A DNA stretch of 64,000 nucleotides from Streptomyces taklimakanensis. GTDB taxonomy: Bacteria > Actinomycetota > Actinomycetes > Streptomycetales > Streptomycetaceae. Where the stretch lies: positions 5,024,001 to 5,088,000 of the forward strand of contig NZ_WIXO01000001.1 in assembly GCF_009709575.1 (NCBI RefSeq), given 5' to 3'. Position numbers and translations under genes: made by a program. Shown here one piece after another: positions 1 through 8,843 of the stretch (position 1 is its first letter; every line of letters starts with the position of its first letter). The notes below the pieces were generated by a model, which was given only the letters and a program-made list of their open reading frames with translations, did no database searches and was not told where the DNA came from.

Positions 1-15
1 TGCCGGTCCCGCGTT

Positions 16-51
16 CGGCCCCCGACACCCGAAGACGGGCGTCGGGGGCCG
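16..51. terminator. Hairpin, probable terminator of an upstream gene
   Basis: An 11-base perfect inverted repeat (16-26 with 41-51) encloses a further short CCC/GGG pairing. No T-tract follows, as is usual for Streptomyces terminators. It probably ends a transcript entering from the left edge. Confidence 0.5.
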
Positions 52-422
52 GGCCGTGTCCGGGAACGCCGGGCCGCGGTCGGACGTTCCCGGGGTGCCC
101 GAGTGACGGGGCGGACCGGCGCACGACGTAAGCTGAGCCGGCGCCGACGGCGATCGTCCGGCGTACCGGCGGCCCGGCCCCCGGTCGGGCGATCAGCGGA
201 TCATCCTCCGGGCGAGCTCGAAATAGGATGGTTCGCGCCGCGGGCGCTCCGACGGTGTCCGGTACGAGCGGCACCGTCGTGCCGTGGGCGTCCGGTGCCG
301 CGGGTCCTTTCGGATCTCCGGGTGTCACGGGCGCGTCCGGTGGCACACGTGCCATGGGCGCCGCGGAGGTCGCGGACGCCACCGGTGGAGAGGGACGGAC
401 TGTCGGTTGGAGAGACACGGAG
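52..422. other. Upstream region of the squalene operon, no supported gene
   Basis: About 370 bases without a convincing gene. A reading frame from 228 runs to 455 but encodes Gly/Ala-rich low-complexity sequence with weak third-position bias. A TAGGAT at 224-229 could be a -10 element, but I find no matching -35. Confidence 0.4.
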
Positions 423-455
423 ATGACGGCGATGGCTGTGGGCGGTCCTCGGTGA
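423..455 (+). CDS. Possible 10-residue leader peptide before hpnC
   Basis: ATG at 423 is preceded by GGAGAG (409-414) at 8-base spacing. It encodes MTAMAVGGPR and stops at a TGA that overlaps the GTG start of hpnC as GTGA. The hpnC start has no comparably good ribosome-binding site, so coupled translation from this mini-ORF is plausible. This is inference only: a 10-codon frame carries no homology evidence. Confidence 0.3.
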   Translation: MTAMAVGGPR

Positions 456-1375
456 CCCCGCCGGCGGGCGCGGAGGCGCGCGCCGTCCTCGACAAGGCCG
501 CCCGCGAGAACTTCCCCGTGGCCCCCCGCTTCCTGCCCCGCGCCTGGCGGGACGACCTCATGGCCCTGTACGGCTGCGTCCGCCTCCTGGACGACATCGG
601 CGACGGCGATCTCGCCCCCGGCGACCGGGACGCCGAATCGCTCGGCGTCCCTCCCGGTGGCCCCGATGATCGGGCCGCCCTGCTCGACGCCTTCGAGGCC
701 GACCTCGGCCGCGTCTTCCGCGCCGCCGCCGGCCGGGGGGCGGACGGGGAGGAGAGCCCCCGGCACCCCCTGCTGCGCGCCCTGGTGCCGACCGTGCGCC
801 GCCACGCCCTGTCCCCCGACCCGTTCCTCGCCCTGGTCGAGGCCAACCGGAGGGACCAGAAGGTCCGCCGGTACGGCACCTGGGAGGAACTGCTGGGCTA
901 CTGCGAACTGTCCGCCAACCCCATCGGCCGGCTCGTCCTGGCCGTCACCGGCACCACCACCCCCGAACGCGTCCGCCGCTCGGACGCCGTCTGCACCGCC
1001 CTGCAGATCACCGAACACCTCCAGGACGTCGCCGAGGACCTGACGCTGCGCGACCGCGTCTACCTTCCCGCCGAGGACCTGGAACGCTTCCGCGTCACCG
1101 AGGACGACCTCGCCGCTCCCACGGCGAACGCCTCGGTGCGGGCGCTGGTCGCCCGGGAGGCGGAACGCGCACACGAACTGCTGAACGAAGGAGTCCCGCT
1201 GGTGGCGAGTGTCCCGGGGATGCTGAAAGTCCTCCTCGCCGGGTTCGTCGGCGGCGGACGGGCGGCCCTGCGCGCCGTCCGCTCCGCCCGGTACGACGTC
1301 CTGGCCTCGACCCCGCGCCCGACCCGCACCGGGGTGCTGCGCGAGGCGGCCGTGGTCCTGGGGCGGGCGAGATGA
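452..1375 (+). CDS. hpnC: Squalene synthase HpnC-type (trans-isoprenyl diphosphate synthase)
   Basis: First gene of the squalene operon. In the three-enzyme bacterial route, HpnC turns presqualene diphosphate into hydroxysqualene. The 307-residue protein has both aspartate-rich metal sites of the family: DDIGD near residues 47-51 and DVAED near 192-196. The open frame extends further upstream, but the GTG at 452 matches the usual family N-terminus and overlaps the stop of a small upstream frame. The stop overlaps the next start by 4 bases (ATGA). HpnC and HpnD are sister families; the order and the better fit of the next gene to HpnD decide the assignment. Confidence 0.88.
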   Translation: MTPPAGAEARAVLDKAARENFPVAPRFLPRAWRDDLMALYGCVRLLDDIGDGDLAPGDRDAESLGVPPGGPDDRAALLDAFEADLGRVFRAAAGRGADGEESPRHPLLRALVPTVRRHALSPDPFLALVEANRRDQKVRRYGTWEELLGYCELSANPIGRLVLAVTGTTTPERVRRSDAVCTALQITEHLQDVAEDLTLRDRVYLPAEDLERFRVTEDDLAAPTANASVRALVAREAERAHELLNEGVPLVASVPGMLKVLLAGFVGGGRAALRAVRSARYDVLASTPRPTRTGVLREAAVVLGRAR

Positions 1376-2352
1376 TCCGCACGACACGACGGGCCGCGGC
1401 GCGCCCGGCGACGCGGCCCGCGCCCCTGACCCCCCAGTCCTTCGCCGCCTACCGCTACTGCGAGGCCGTCACCGCGCGGCAGGCCCGCAACTTCGCCTAC
1501 GGCATCCGGCTGCTGCCCGCCGACCGCCGCCGCGCGATGTCCGCCCTCTACGCCTTCTCCCGGCGCGTGGACGACATCGGCGACGGCCCGCTGGACCCGG
1601 CCGTCAAGCGGGCCCGGCTGGAGGAGACCCGCGAGCTGCTCGACCTCGTCCGCGCCGGGAAGATCCCCGAGGACGCCACCGACCCGGTCGCCGTCGCCCT
1701 CTCCGACACCGCGCGCCGCTTCCCCGTCCCCCTCGACGGGCTCGACGAACTGATCGACGGCGTCCTGATGGACGTCCGCGGCCGCACCTACGAGACCTGG
1801 GAGGAGCTGAAGGAGTACTGCCGCTGCGTCGCCGGCGCCATCGGGCGGCTCTCCCTCGGCGTCTTCGGCACCGTGCCGGGCGCTCCCGACACCGGGCGCG
1901 CCGCCCACTACGCCGACACCCTGGGCCTGGCCCTCCAGCTGACCAACATCCTGCGCGACGTGCGCGAGGACGCCGCCGGGGGCCGCGTCTACCTCCCCCG
2001 CGAGGACCTGGCCGCGTTCGGTTGCACCGGCGGCCTCGACCGCGCCGTTCCGGAGCCGGGCGCCGACTTCACCGGGCTGGTCCGCTTCGAGGTGCGGCGC
2101 GCCCGCGCCCTGTTCGCCGAGGGGCTGAAGCTGCTGCCGCTGCTCGACCGGCGCTCGGCGGCCTGCACGGCGGCCATGGCGGGGATCTACCACCGCCTGC
2201 TGTTCCGCATCGCCCGCGACCCCGCCGCGGTGCTGCGCGGCAGGGTCTCCCTGCCCGCCCGGGAGAAGGCGTACGTCGCCCTGCGCGGCCTGTCCGGACT
2301 CGACACCCGGCGGGCCGCCCGCCCGGCCGTCGGCCCCGGGGAGGCGCGGTGA
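1372..2352 (+). CDS. hpnD: Presqualene diphosphate synthase HpnD
   Basis: Condenses two farnesyl diphosphates to presqualene diphosphate, the first step of bacterial squalene synthesis. The 326-residue squalene/phytoene-synthase-fold protein has VDDIGD near residues 66-71 and NILRDVRED near 193-201, the two Mg-diphosphate binding motifs. ATG at 1372 overlaps the hpnC stop, and the TGA overlaps the GTG of hpnE, so the three genes should be co-translated. 'Phytoene synthase' is the common generic annotation. The HpnC-HpnD-HpnE trio makes squalene more likely than carotenoid, because no CrtI-type desaturase or cyclase is present. Confidence 0.9.
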   Translation: MIRTTRRAAARPATRPAPLTPQSFAAYRYCEAVTARQARNFAYGIRLLPADRRRAMSALYAFSRRVDDIGDGPLDPAVKRARLEETRELLDLVRAGKIPEDATDPVAVALSDTARRFPVPLDGLDELIDGVLMDVRGRTYETWEELKEYCRCVAGAIGRLSLGVFGTVPGAPDTGRAAHYADTLGLALQLTNILRDVREDAAGGRVYLPREDLAAFGCTGGLDRAVPEPGADFTGLVRFEVRRARALFAEGLKLLPLLDRRSAACTAAMAGIYHRLLFRIARDPAAVLRGRVSLPAREKAYVALRGLSGLDTRRAARPAVGPGEAR

Positions 2353-3803
2353 GCGCCCCCGGGGAGGCGCCCGACCGCTCCCGGGCCGTCGTCGTCGGCG
2401 GCGGACTGGCCGGCATCACCGCGGCGCTGCGGCTGGCCGACGCCGGGCTCGACACCACCTTGGTGGAGACCCGGCCCCGGCTGGGCGGACTGGCCTTCTC
2501 CTTCCACCGCACCGGCGGCGCGGGGGGGTTGACCGTCGACAACGGCCACCACGTCCACCTGCGGTGCTGTACCGCCTACCGGTGGTTCCTGGAGCGCGTC
2601 GGCGCGCGCGACCTCGCCCCGCTCCAGCCGCGTCTGGACATCCCCGTCTACGACGTCGAGCGGCGCAGGCTGGGCCGGTTGCGCCGGACGGCCCTGCCCG
2701 TCCCCCTGCACCTGGCGGCCTCCCTGGCGAGCTATCCGCACCTGTCCCCGGTCGAGCGGATCCGGGCCGGACGGGCCGCGCTCGCCCTCAGGCGCCTGGG
2801 CCGGATCGACCCGAACGACCCGGCCCTGGACGGGCAGGACTTCGCCGGCTGGCTGCGTCGCCACGGCCAGTCGCCGCGCGCGGTGCGGGCCCTGTGGGAC
2901 CTCGTCGGCGTCGCCACCCTCAACGCCCGCGCCCCCGACGTCTCGCTCGGGCTGGCCGCGATGGTCCTCACCACCGGGCTGCTCACCGAGCCCGGTGCCG
3001 CCGACATCGGCTGGTCCCGGGTCCCGCTGGGGCACCTGCACGACACGCTCGCCGGTGCCGTGCTGGAGAAGGCCGGGGTGCGCGTGGTGCGGCAGGGGCG
3101 CGCCCGGACGCTGCGGCCGGAGCCGGACGGCACCTGGCGCGTCGAGGTGGACACCGGGGCACGCGGCTTTGCGGGCGGCGAGACGCTGACGGCCGGCACG
3201 GTCGTCCTCGCCGTTCCCCAGAAGGAGGCCCACCGACTGCTGCCCGAGGGAGCGGTGGCGGAGCCGGAGCGGCTGCTGCGCATCGGCACCGCGCCCATCC
3301 TGGGCATCCACGTGGTCTACGACCGCAAGGTGCTGCACCGGCCCTTCCTCGCCGCGCTCGGCACCCCGGTGCAGTGGGTCTTCGACCGCACCGAGGCGTC
3401 CGGGCTGGGCGGTCCGGGCGGAGCGCGGGGCGAGGCGGCCGGTCAGTACCTGACGGTGTCCCAGTCCGCGGCGGGGGAGGAGATCGACCGGCCGGTCGCC
3501 GTCCTGCGGGAGCGGTACCTTCCCGAACTGGCCCGACTGATGCCCGCGGCCCGGAGCGCCCGGGTGCGCGACTTCTTCGTCACCCGGGAGCGCACCGCCA
3601 CCTTCGCCCCCGCGCCCGGCGTCGGACGTCTGCGCCCCGCCGCCCGCACCGGTGCGCCCGGGGTGTGGCTGGCCGGGGCGTGGACCGCCACCGGCTGGCC
3701 GGCGACGATGGAGGGCGCCGTGCGCAGTGGGTTGACCGCAGCCCGGGAGGCGCTGGCCGCCCTCGGGCGCCCGCACGACGACGTCTTCCCGGAGGCGGCG
3801 TGA
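2349..3803 (+). CDS. hpnE: Hydroxysqualene dehydroxylase HpnE (FAD-dependent)
   Basis: Reduces hydroxysqualene to squalene, completing the HpnCDE route. The 484-residue amine-oxidase/phytoene-desaturase-fold protein opens with the FAD Rossmann motif VVVGGGLAG near residues 14-22. Near the C-terminus it has the family's FAD-closing region (GVWLAGAWTATGWPATMEGA). The GTG at 2349 is the only start that places the FAD motif at the usual distance and overlaps the hpnD stop by 4 bases. The length fits the squalene-associated desaturase subfamily. Confidence 0.88.
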   Translation: MSAPGEAPDRSRAVVVGGGLAGITAALRLADAGLDTTLVETRPRLGGLAFSFHRTGGAGGLTVDNGHHVHLRCCTAYRWFLERVGARDLAPLQPRLDIPVYDVERRRLGRLRRTALPVPLHLAASLASYPHLSPVERIRAGRAALALRRLGRIDPNDPALDGQDFAGWLRRHGQSPRAVRALWDLVGVATLNARAPDVSLGLAAMVLTTGLLTEPGAADIGWSRVPLGHLHDTLAGAVLEKAGVRVVRQGRARTLRPEPDGTWRVEVDTGARGFAGGETLTAGTVVLAVPQKEAHRLLPEGAVAEPERLLRIGTAPILGIHVVYDRKVLHRPFLAALGTPVQWVFDRTEASGLGGPGGARGEAAGQYLTVSQSAAGEEIDRPVAVLRERYLPELARLMPAARSARVRDFFVTRERTATFAPAPGVGRLRPAARTGAPGVWLAGAWTATGWPATMEGAVRSGLTAAREALAALGRPHDDVFPEAA

Positions 3804-3831
3804 GCACGACAACAAACGCAGAGGAGACCCC

Positions 3832-4911
3832 GTGACCCCGGCCCCGAGGACCCTGACGGACGTGGCCACCGACACCGCCGGTGTCATCGCGCTGCTGGAG
3901 CGCGGCCGCACGCTCGCCACGCCGGGGCTGCGCTCCGCCGTGGCCCGACTCGCCCCGCCCATGGACGCCGTCGCCGCCTACCACTTCGGCTGGACCGACG
4001 CCCAGGGACGCCCGACCGTCGGCGACGGCGGCAAGGCGGTGCGTCCCGCGCTCGCGCTGTTGTCGGCCGAGGCGGCCGGCGCCGAGCCCACCACCGGAGT
4101 CCCCGGCGCGGTCGCCGTCGAACTGGTCCACAACTTCTCCCTCCTCCACGACGACCTCATGGACGGCGACGAGCAGCGGCGCCACCGCGACACCGTCTGG
4201 AAGGTGCACGGCCCCGCGCAGGCGATCCTCGTCGGCGACGCCCTGTTCGCCCTGGCGGGCGAGGTGCTGCTGGAGCTGGGCACCGCCGAGGCCGCGCGGG
4301 CCGCCCGTCGCCTGACCCTGGCCAGCCGCAAGCTCATCGACGGACAGGCCCAGGACATCTCCTACGAGCACCGCGAGAAGGTCACCGTCGCCGAGTGCCT
4401 GGAGATGGAGGGCAACAAGACCGGGGCCCTGCTGGCCTGCGCCAGCTCCGTCGGCGCGGTGCTCGGCGGCGCCGACGACGCCACCGCCGACGCCCTGGAG
4501 GCGTACGGCTACCACCTGGGCCTGGCCTTCCAGGCCGTCGACGACCTGCTGGGCATCTGGGGCGACCCGGAGGCCACCGGCAAACGGACCTGGAGCGACC
4601 TGCGGCAGCGCAAGAAGTCCCTGCCGGTCGTCGCCGCCCTGGCCGGCGGTGGGCCGGCCGCCCGGCGACTGGCCGACCTGCTGGCCGCGGACGCCACCAA
4701 GAGCCAGCGGGAGTTCGAGGACTTCAGCGAGGAGGAGTTCGCCACCCGGGCCGCGCTGATCGAGGAGGCCGGGGGCCGCGAGTGGACCTCGCAGGAGGCA
4801 CGCCGCCGGCACGCCACCGCGCTGGAGGCGCTGGAGGGCGTCGCCATGCCCGGTGACGTGCGGGACCGGTTCGCGGCGCTCGCGGACTTCGTCGTCGTGC
4901 GCGAGGGCTGA
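3832..4911 (+). CDS. Polyprenyl diphosphate synthase (probable farnesyl-PP supplier)
   Basis: Class-1 trans-isoprenyl diphosphate synthase of 359 residues that chain-elongates IPP/DMAPP. It has the first aspartate-rich motif DDLMD at residues 107-111 and the second DD at 237-238 followed by LLG. GTG at 3832 is preceded by GAGGAG, 28 bases after hpnE ends, so it is the fourth gene of the operon. Position beside hpnCDE suggests it supplies farnesyl diphosphate. Chain length cannot be set from sequence alone. In other Streptomyces the hopene cyclase gene follows this gene; here the next gene is convergent and unrelated. Confidence 0.85.
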   Translation: MTPAPRTLTDVATDTAGVIALLERGRTLATPGLRSAVARLAPPMDAVAAYHFGWTDAQGRPTVGDGGKAVRPALALLSAEAAGAEPTTGVPGAVAVELVHNFSLLHDDLMDGDEQRRHRDTVWKVHGPAQAILVGDALFALAGEVLLELGTAEAARAARRLTLASRKLIDGQAQDISYEHREKVTVAECLEMEGNKTGALLACASSVGAVLGGADDATADALEAYGYHLGLAFQAVDDLLGIWGDPEATGKRTWSDLRQRKKSLPVVAALAGGGPAARRLADLLAADATKSQREFEDFSEEEFATRAALIEEAGGREWTSQEARRRHATALEALEGVAMPGDVRDRFAALADFVVVREG

Positions 4912-4951
4912 GGAGCCCCCGCCTCCGCGCTCGCGCCCGCGCCGTCGGGCG

Positions 4952-5746
4952 TCAGGGCGTCAGGAAGCGGTCTCGCAGGCGCTCGCGGAGCTCCGGGGTG
5001 AGGCCGAGCCCCTCGGCCAGGTAGGCGTCCGTCCCGCCCCAGACGCGCTCGATGGTGTCGAAGGCCGCGTGCAGGTAGGCGGGGCGGACCTCGAAGAGGG
5101 GGCCGATCAGCTCCATGACCTCCGGCGAGAGCCCCTCGGCGGCGTCGGGGGAGCGGTGGATGCGGTAGCGGTGCCGCGGGGAGTTGGACTCCAGGTAGTC
5201 GGCCTCGATCGCGTCCCGCTCCACGCCCAGGGCCAACAGCGTCACGGCGATCGACAGTCCGGCCCGGTCCTTGCCCGCCGCGCAGTGCATCAACGCGGGG
5301 ACGCTGCCGCGGGCCAGCTCGCGCAGCACCCGGCCGTGCTCGGCGGTGCGTTCGGTGACCATCAGGCGGTAGGTGGCGACCATCCGGGCCGCCGCCTGCC
5401 CGTCGCCGAGCGCGGCGCGCAACTGCGCCAGGTCGCCCTCGCGGACCATCGTCCAGAACTCGGCGCCCTCGGCCGGGTCCGACAGCGGGATGTTCAGGTT
5501 CCGCACGCCCGGCAGCTCCACGTCGGGGCCCTCCAGCGCCTGGTCGGCGGAGTTGCGGAAGTCGAAGACCGTGTGCAGCCCCAGTCGGGAGAGGAACGCG
5601 GCGTCCTCCTCGGTGGCGTGCGCCAGGTGTCCGCTGCGGTAGAGCACGCCCTGCCGCACCCGGCGTCCGTCGACGGTCGGCACCCCACCGACCTCGCGGA
5701 AGTTGCGCACCCCGGTCAGGACGGGCTCGACGGTCTCGGACGTCAC
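4952..5746 (-). CDS. Tyrosine-protein phosphatase (LipA/PtpB-like)
   Basis: A 264-residue phosphatase with the CX5R P-loop HCAAGKDRAG; the nucleophilic Cys is residue 155. Its N-terminal NFREVGG block is typical of the bacterial Y_phosphatase3 family, which acts on phospho-Tyr/Ser/Thr or phosphoinositides. GTG at 5746 is chosen over one six bases upstream because GAGGAG (5752-5757) lies 5 bases before it. No signal peptide is seen, so it is cytoplasmic. It is monocistronic, convergent with the squalene operon and divergent from the AlkB-like gene. The physiological substrate is unknown. Confidence 0.85.
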   Translation of the reverse strand: MTSETVEPVLTGVRNFREVGGVPTVDGRRVRQGVLYRSGHLAHATEEDAAFLSRLGLHTVFDFRNSADQALEGPDVELPGVRNLNIPLSDPAEGAEFWTMVREGDLAQLRAALGDGQAAARMVATYRLMVTERTAEHGRVLRELARGSVPALMHCAAGKDRAGLSIAVTLLALGVERDAIEADYLESNSPRHRYRIHRSPDAAEGLSPEVMELIGPLFEVRPAYLHAAFDTIERVWGGTDAYLAEGLGLTPELRERLRDRFLTP

Positions 5747-5908
5747 GGACACTCCTCGTGGTCGGCGGTCTCGGTGCGCGGCCCGCGGCGGACGGGCCCG
5801 AGCCGGTTCCTGCGACGATACGACATCGACGCCCGACCGGCGGTCCGCCGTCCGCCGGGAACCCCACGGAACCGGAACGGGAGCCGGCCCGGTGGGATGC
5901 TGGGGTCC

Positions 5909-6586
5909 ATGGAGACCACGGGGAACACGGGGAGCACGGGGGCGCCGACGGACGGGGGCCTCTTCCGGTTCCCGGCGACCGAACCGGCGCCGGGAGCGGT
6001 GCACCTGCCCGGACACCTGGGACCGGCCGAGCAGCGCGAGCTGCTGGACGCCTGCCGCGGGTGGGCCCGTCCGCCCGCCGGGCTGCGCACCGTGCGGATG
6101 CCCCGGGGCGGCGAGATGTCGGTGCGCCAGGTCTGCCTCGGGTGGCACTGGTACCCCTACGGCTACGCCCGCACCGTGGTGGACGGCGACGGGGCGCCGG
6201 TCAAGCCGTTCCCCCGGTGGCTGGGGGAGTGGGCGCGGCGGGCGGTGGAGGCGGCCTACGGGGAGCCGTGCGACGTCCGCTACGACGTCGCCCTCGTCAA
6301 CTTCTACGGGGCCGGGGCCCGCATGGGGATGCACCGCGACGAGGACGAGAGGACGGACGCCCCCGTGGTCTCGTTCAGCCTCGGCGACGCCTGCGTCTTC
6401 CGGTTCGGCACCACCGAGGGGCGCGGCCGGCCCTGGAGGGACGTCGAGTTGCGCAGCGGCGACGCCTTCGTCTTCGGAGGCCCCTCCCGCCTCGCCCACC
6501 ACGGGGTCCCGCGCACCCTGCCGGGCACGGCACCGCCGGAGTCGGGCCTGCGGGGCCGGCTCAACGTGACGGTCCGGGCCCTGTGA
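5909..6586 (+). CDS. alkB: AlkB-like 2-oxoglutarate/Fe(II) dioxygenase
   Basis: Oxidative demethylase for alkylated DNA bases, requiring Fe(II) and 2-oxoglutarate. Of 225 residues, H142 and D144 (in MHRDED) supply the iron facial triad with a later His (probably AHHG). The C-terminal GRLNVTVR carries the 2-oxoglutarate-binding arginines. NFYGAGARMGMH is a strongly conserved AlkB block. ATG at 5909 is used; ATG 5897 (four residues more) is an equal possibility. The gene stands alone between divergent and convergent neighbours. No recognisable ada/alkA-type operator was seen. Confidence 0.88.
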   Translation: METTGNTGSTGAPTDGGLFRFPATEPAPGAVHLPGHLGPAEQRELLDACRGWARPPAGLRTVRMPRGGEMSVRQVCLGWHWYPYGYARTVVDGDGAPVKPFPRWLGEWARRAVEAAYGEPCDVRYDVALVNFYGAGARMGMHRDEDERTDAPVVSFSLGDACVFRFGTTEGRGRPWRDVELRSGDAFVFGGPSRLAHHGVPRTLPGTAPPESGLRGRLNVTVRAL

Positions 6587-6623
6587 CACGGAAACGGTGC
6601 GGGGCGCCCTCGCGGAGGGAGGG

Positions 6624-7415
6624 TCAGCCCGACGTCCCCCCGCGAGCGGCGGCGCCCGCTGCCGCCGCCGCCGTCGCGGAGAGCAGGTGTGCGTCGAGGA
6701 GACCGCCGTCGGCCAGCCGCCCGCCCCGGGAGTAGGCGCCGAGCAGGTGCTTGGCCAGCGGCAGCGCGCCCGGTGGGCGGCGCAGCAGCGGGCCGGTCCA
6801 CGCCTCCACGGCCGCGTCCAGTTCGTCGGCCGGCACCACCTTGTGGAGGAGGGACATCCGCCGGGCCCGCGCCGCGTCGAAGGGAGCGCAGGTCAGGATC
6901 AGTTCACGGACCGCGGCCGCGCCCGCCTCGTTCAGCAGCCGGGGCAGGACACCGCCCCACGCCGGTGCCACGCCGAGGGCGACCTCGGGGAGCCGGAAGC
7001 GACAGGTGTCGGCACCGACCCTCAGGTCGCAGAAGACCGCGAGCGCGAGACCGGCGCCGACGACCCGGCCGTGCAGGCGTGCGACGGTGATCGCGTTCGC
7101 GGTGTCCAGGGCCTCGCAGACCCGCCGGGCCCGGTCCATGATCGCCCGGAGTTCGGCGCCCGTGGGGTCGGTGCCCAGGGACGCCGCGAACTCCTCGCGG
7201 TCCGCCCCCAGGCAGAAGTCGTCGCCCTCCCCGGACAGGACGACCACCCGTGTCTCCGGACGGTCGTTCAGGGGGGCGAGGACGGAGAGGAGTTCGTCCA
7301 GGAGGTCGGCGGAGAGGGTGTTGCCCGTCTCCGGGCTGTTCAGACGGACCTTCAGGACGGGACCCCGCTGCTCGACGAGGACCGTCTTGAGGTGGCCGGG
7401 AACGGAGGTGGTCAC
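6624..7415 (-). CDS. Enoyl-CoA hydratase/isomerase family protein
   Basis: Crotonase-fold protein of 263 residues. The first oxyanion-hole segment is FCLGADREEF, and the second lies around GRVVGAGLALAVFCDLRVG. The acid/base residue is not obvious, so hydratase, isomerase or thioesterase activity cannot be separated. GTG at 7415 is preferred over 7427 because GGAGGA lies 4 bases before it. It is the last gene downstream of the conservon and the second P450, all on the minus strand, which suggests a tailoring step on a CoA- or ACP-bound substrate. That role is inference from position. Confidence 0.75.
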   Translation of the reverse strand: MTTSVPGHLKTVLVEQRGPVLKVRLNSPETGNTLSADLLDELLSVLAPLNDRPETRVVVLSGEGDDFCLGADREEFAASLGTDPTGAELRAIMDRARRVCEALDTANAITVARLHGRVVGAGLALAVFCDLRVGADTCRFRLPEVALGVAPAWGGVLPRLLNEAGAAAVRELILTCAPFDAARARRMSLLHKVVPADELDAAVEAWTGPLLRRPPGALPLAKHLLGAYSRGGRLADGGLLDAHLLSATAAAAAGAAARGGTSG

Positions 7416-7475
7416 TGATTCCTCCACGGGAATCGAGATGGTCGGGACACGGGTGGCGCGGGCCCCGGGAGCGGG

Positions 7476-8735
7476 TCAGGGACGAGTGGTCACCGGCAGG
7501 GTCAGCATGCGGCGGAAGGCCACTCGGGGGGCCCACTCCGGCGCGCGGACGAGACGGAGGTCGGGGAGCCGGCGGAGCAGGGCCTCCAGCAGCGTGGTGG
7601 CCTCCAGCCGGGCCAGGGGGGCACCGAGGCAGTAGTGGATGCCGCCGCTGAAGCTCAGGTGGGTGGCCCTGCGTCCCACGTCGAACACCTCGGGGTCGAG
7701 GTGGTGGGCCGGGTCCCGATTGGCGGCGCCCACCATCAGGTGCACCATCTCGTCCTCGCGGACCTCGACGCCGGCGACGGTGGTGTCCCGGCTCGCCACC
7801 CGGCTCACCACGTGGGTGGGCGCGTCGTAGCGCAGGGCCTCCTCGACCGCCGCGGGCACCCGCTCGGGGGCCGCGCGGAGCCGCGCCCACTGCCCGGGGT
7901 GTTCCAGGAGGAGCCGCACCGCGGTGGACAGCAGGGTCGAGGTGGTCTCCAGGGCGGCCAGCAGGACGAACAGGGAGAGGTGGTAGACGGCCTCGTCGGC
8001 GGCGCCCCGGTCGGGTTCGATCCCGTCCCAGACCCGGATCCACCCGGAGACGGGATCGTCGCCGGGGGCGCGGCGCCGCTGCCGCACCAGATCGGTGAAG
8101 TACTCGCGCAGCTCGGCCGTCGCGGCGTCGGAGAGGGCCAACTGGCTGGCGGAGGGGAGCAGTTCCTGGGCGAACACCTGGTCGTGCGTCAGTTCGCGCA
8201 GTCGGGGGTAGTCGGCGGAGGGCAGCCCCAGCCAGCGACCGATGACGATCACCGGCAGCTCCTCGCTGACCAGTTCGCCGAAGTCGGCCTCGCCGTCCGC
8301 CGTCAGGCGGTCGACGAGGCGGTCGAGCAGCCCCTCGGTGACCTCCGCGACCGACAGCCGGATGTCCTCCAGCGATCTGCGGTCGAACATGTTGCCCGCC
8401 GCCCTGCGGACGCGGGTGTGCTCCGGCGGGTTGAGTCCGGGCAGCGTCTTGCTCATCTCACGGGAGGAGTCCGCGCTCCAACGGGTGGCCTCGCCCTGGC
8501 GGGCGCGCCACGCGCCGTCCGGGACCAACCACTGCCTGTCGCGCAGTAACCGGTCGCACAGTTCGAAGGAGGTGACGAGGTGCCCACCCCAGGGAGCCGG
8601 CACCACCTCCCCCATCGACCGCAGTTGCGCGTAATAGGGGAAAGGATTCGCCTGCCCGGTCGACGTCCGTAGCCGGGAGAGGAGCGACACCACGGCGCGA
8701 CGTCGGTCGACGGGCAGGGCTATCGCAGGCTCCAC
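7476..8735 (-). CDS. Cytochrome P450 with intact ExxR, TTA codon 63
   Basis: A 419-residue bacterial class-I P450. It has an I-helix LAALETTS in place of the usual AGxxT, a K-helix EEALR, and a haem loop FSGGIHYCLGAP with axial Cys369. It lies 108 bases downstream of the conservon P450 on the same strand. Conservons with two P450s (CYP157/CYP154 pairs) are known in Streptomyces, but I cannot place this one in CYP154 with confidence. Codon 63 (plus-strand 8547-8549) is TTA, so translation should need the bldA tRNA. The substrate is unknown. Confidence 0.85.
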   Translation of the reverse strand: MEPAIALPVDRRRAVVSLLSRLRTSTGQANPFPYYAQLRSMGEVVPAPWGGHLVTSFELCDRLLRDRQWLVPDGAWRARQGEATRWSADSSREMSKTLPGLNPPEHTRVRRAAGNMFDRRSLEDIRLSVAEVTEGLLDRLVDRLTADGEADFGELVSEELPVIVIGRWLGLPSADYPRLRELTHDQVFAQELLPSASQLALSDAATAELREYFTDLVRQRRRAPGDDPVSGWIRVWDGIEPDRGAADEAVYHLSLFVLLAALETTSTLLSTAVRLLLEHPGQWARLRAAPERVPAAVEEALRYDAPTHVVSRVASRDTTVAGVEVREDEMVHLMVGAANRDPAHHLDPEVFDVGRRATHLSFSGGIHYCLGAPLARLEATTLLEALLRRLPDLRLVRAPEWAPRVAFRRMLTLPVTTRP

Positions 8736-8843
8736 GACGGAGGCTCCTTCGCATGCTCATGATCACTGGGAAGCAACCTGTCGTGACTACCCATGCGTTC
8801 ATGCGCACATGCGATCGGGAGCGACCCGCCGGTGTTGCGTCTG

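Noticed and set aside
228..455. 75-codon frame upstream of hpnC
   Set aside because: Gly/Ala/Thr-rich product, weak third-position bias, no ribosome-binding site at its ATG. Only the last ten codons (from ATG 423) were kept as a low-confidence leader peptide.
1372..3803. Carotenoid (crtB/crtI) assignment for the phytoene-synthase-like and desaturase-like genes
   Set aside because: The paired HpnC/HpnD sisters with HpnE and no lycopene cyclase, ketolase or CrtU nearby fit the squalene route better.
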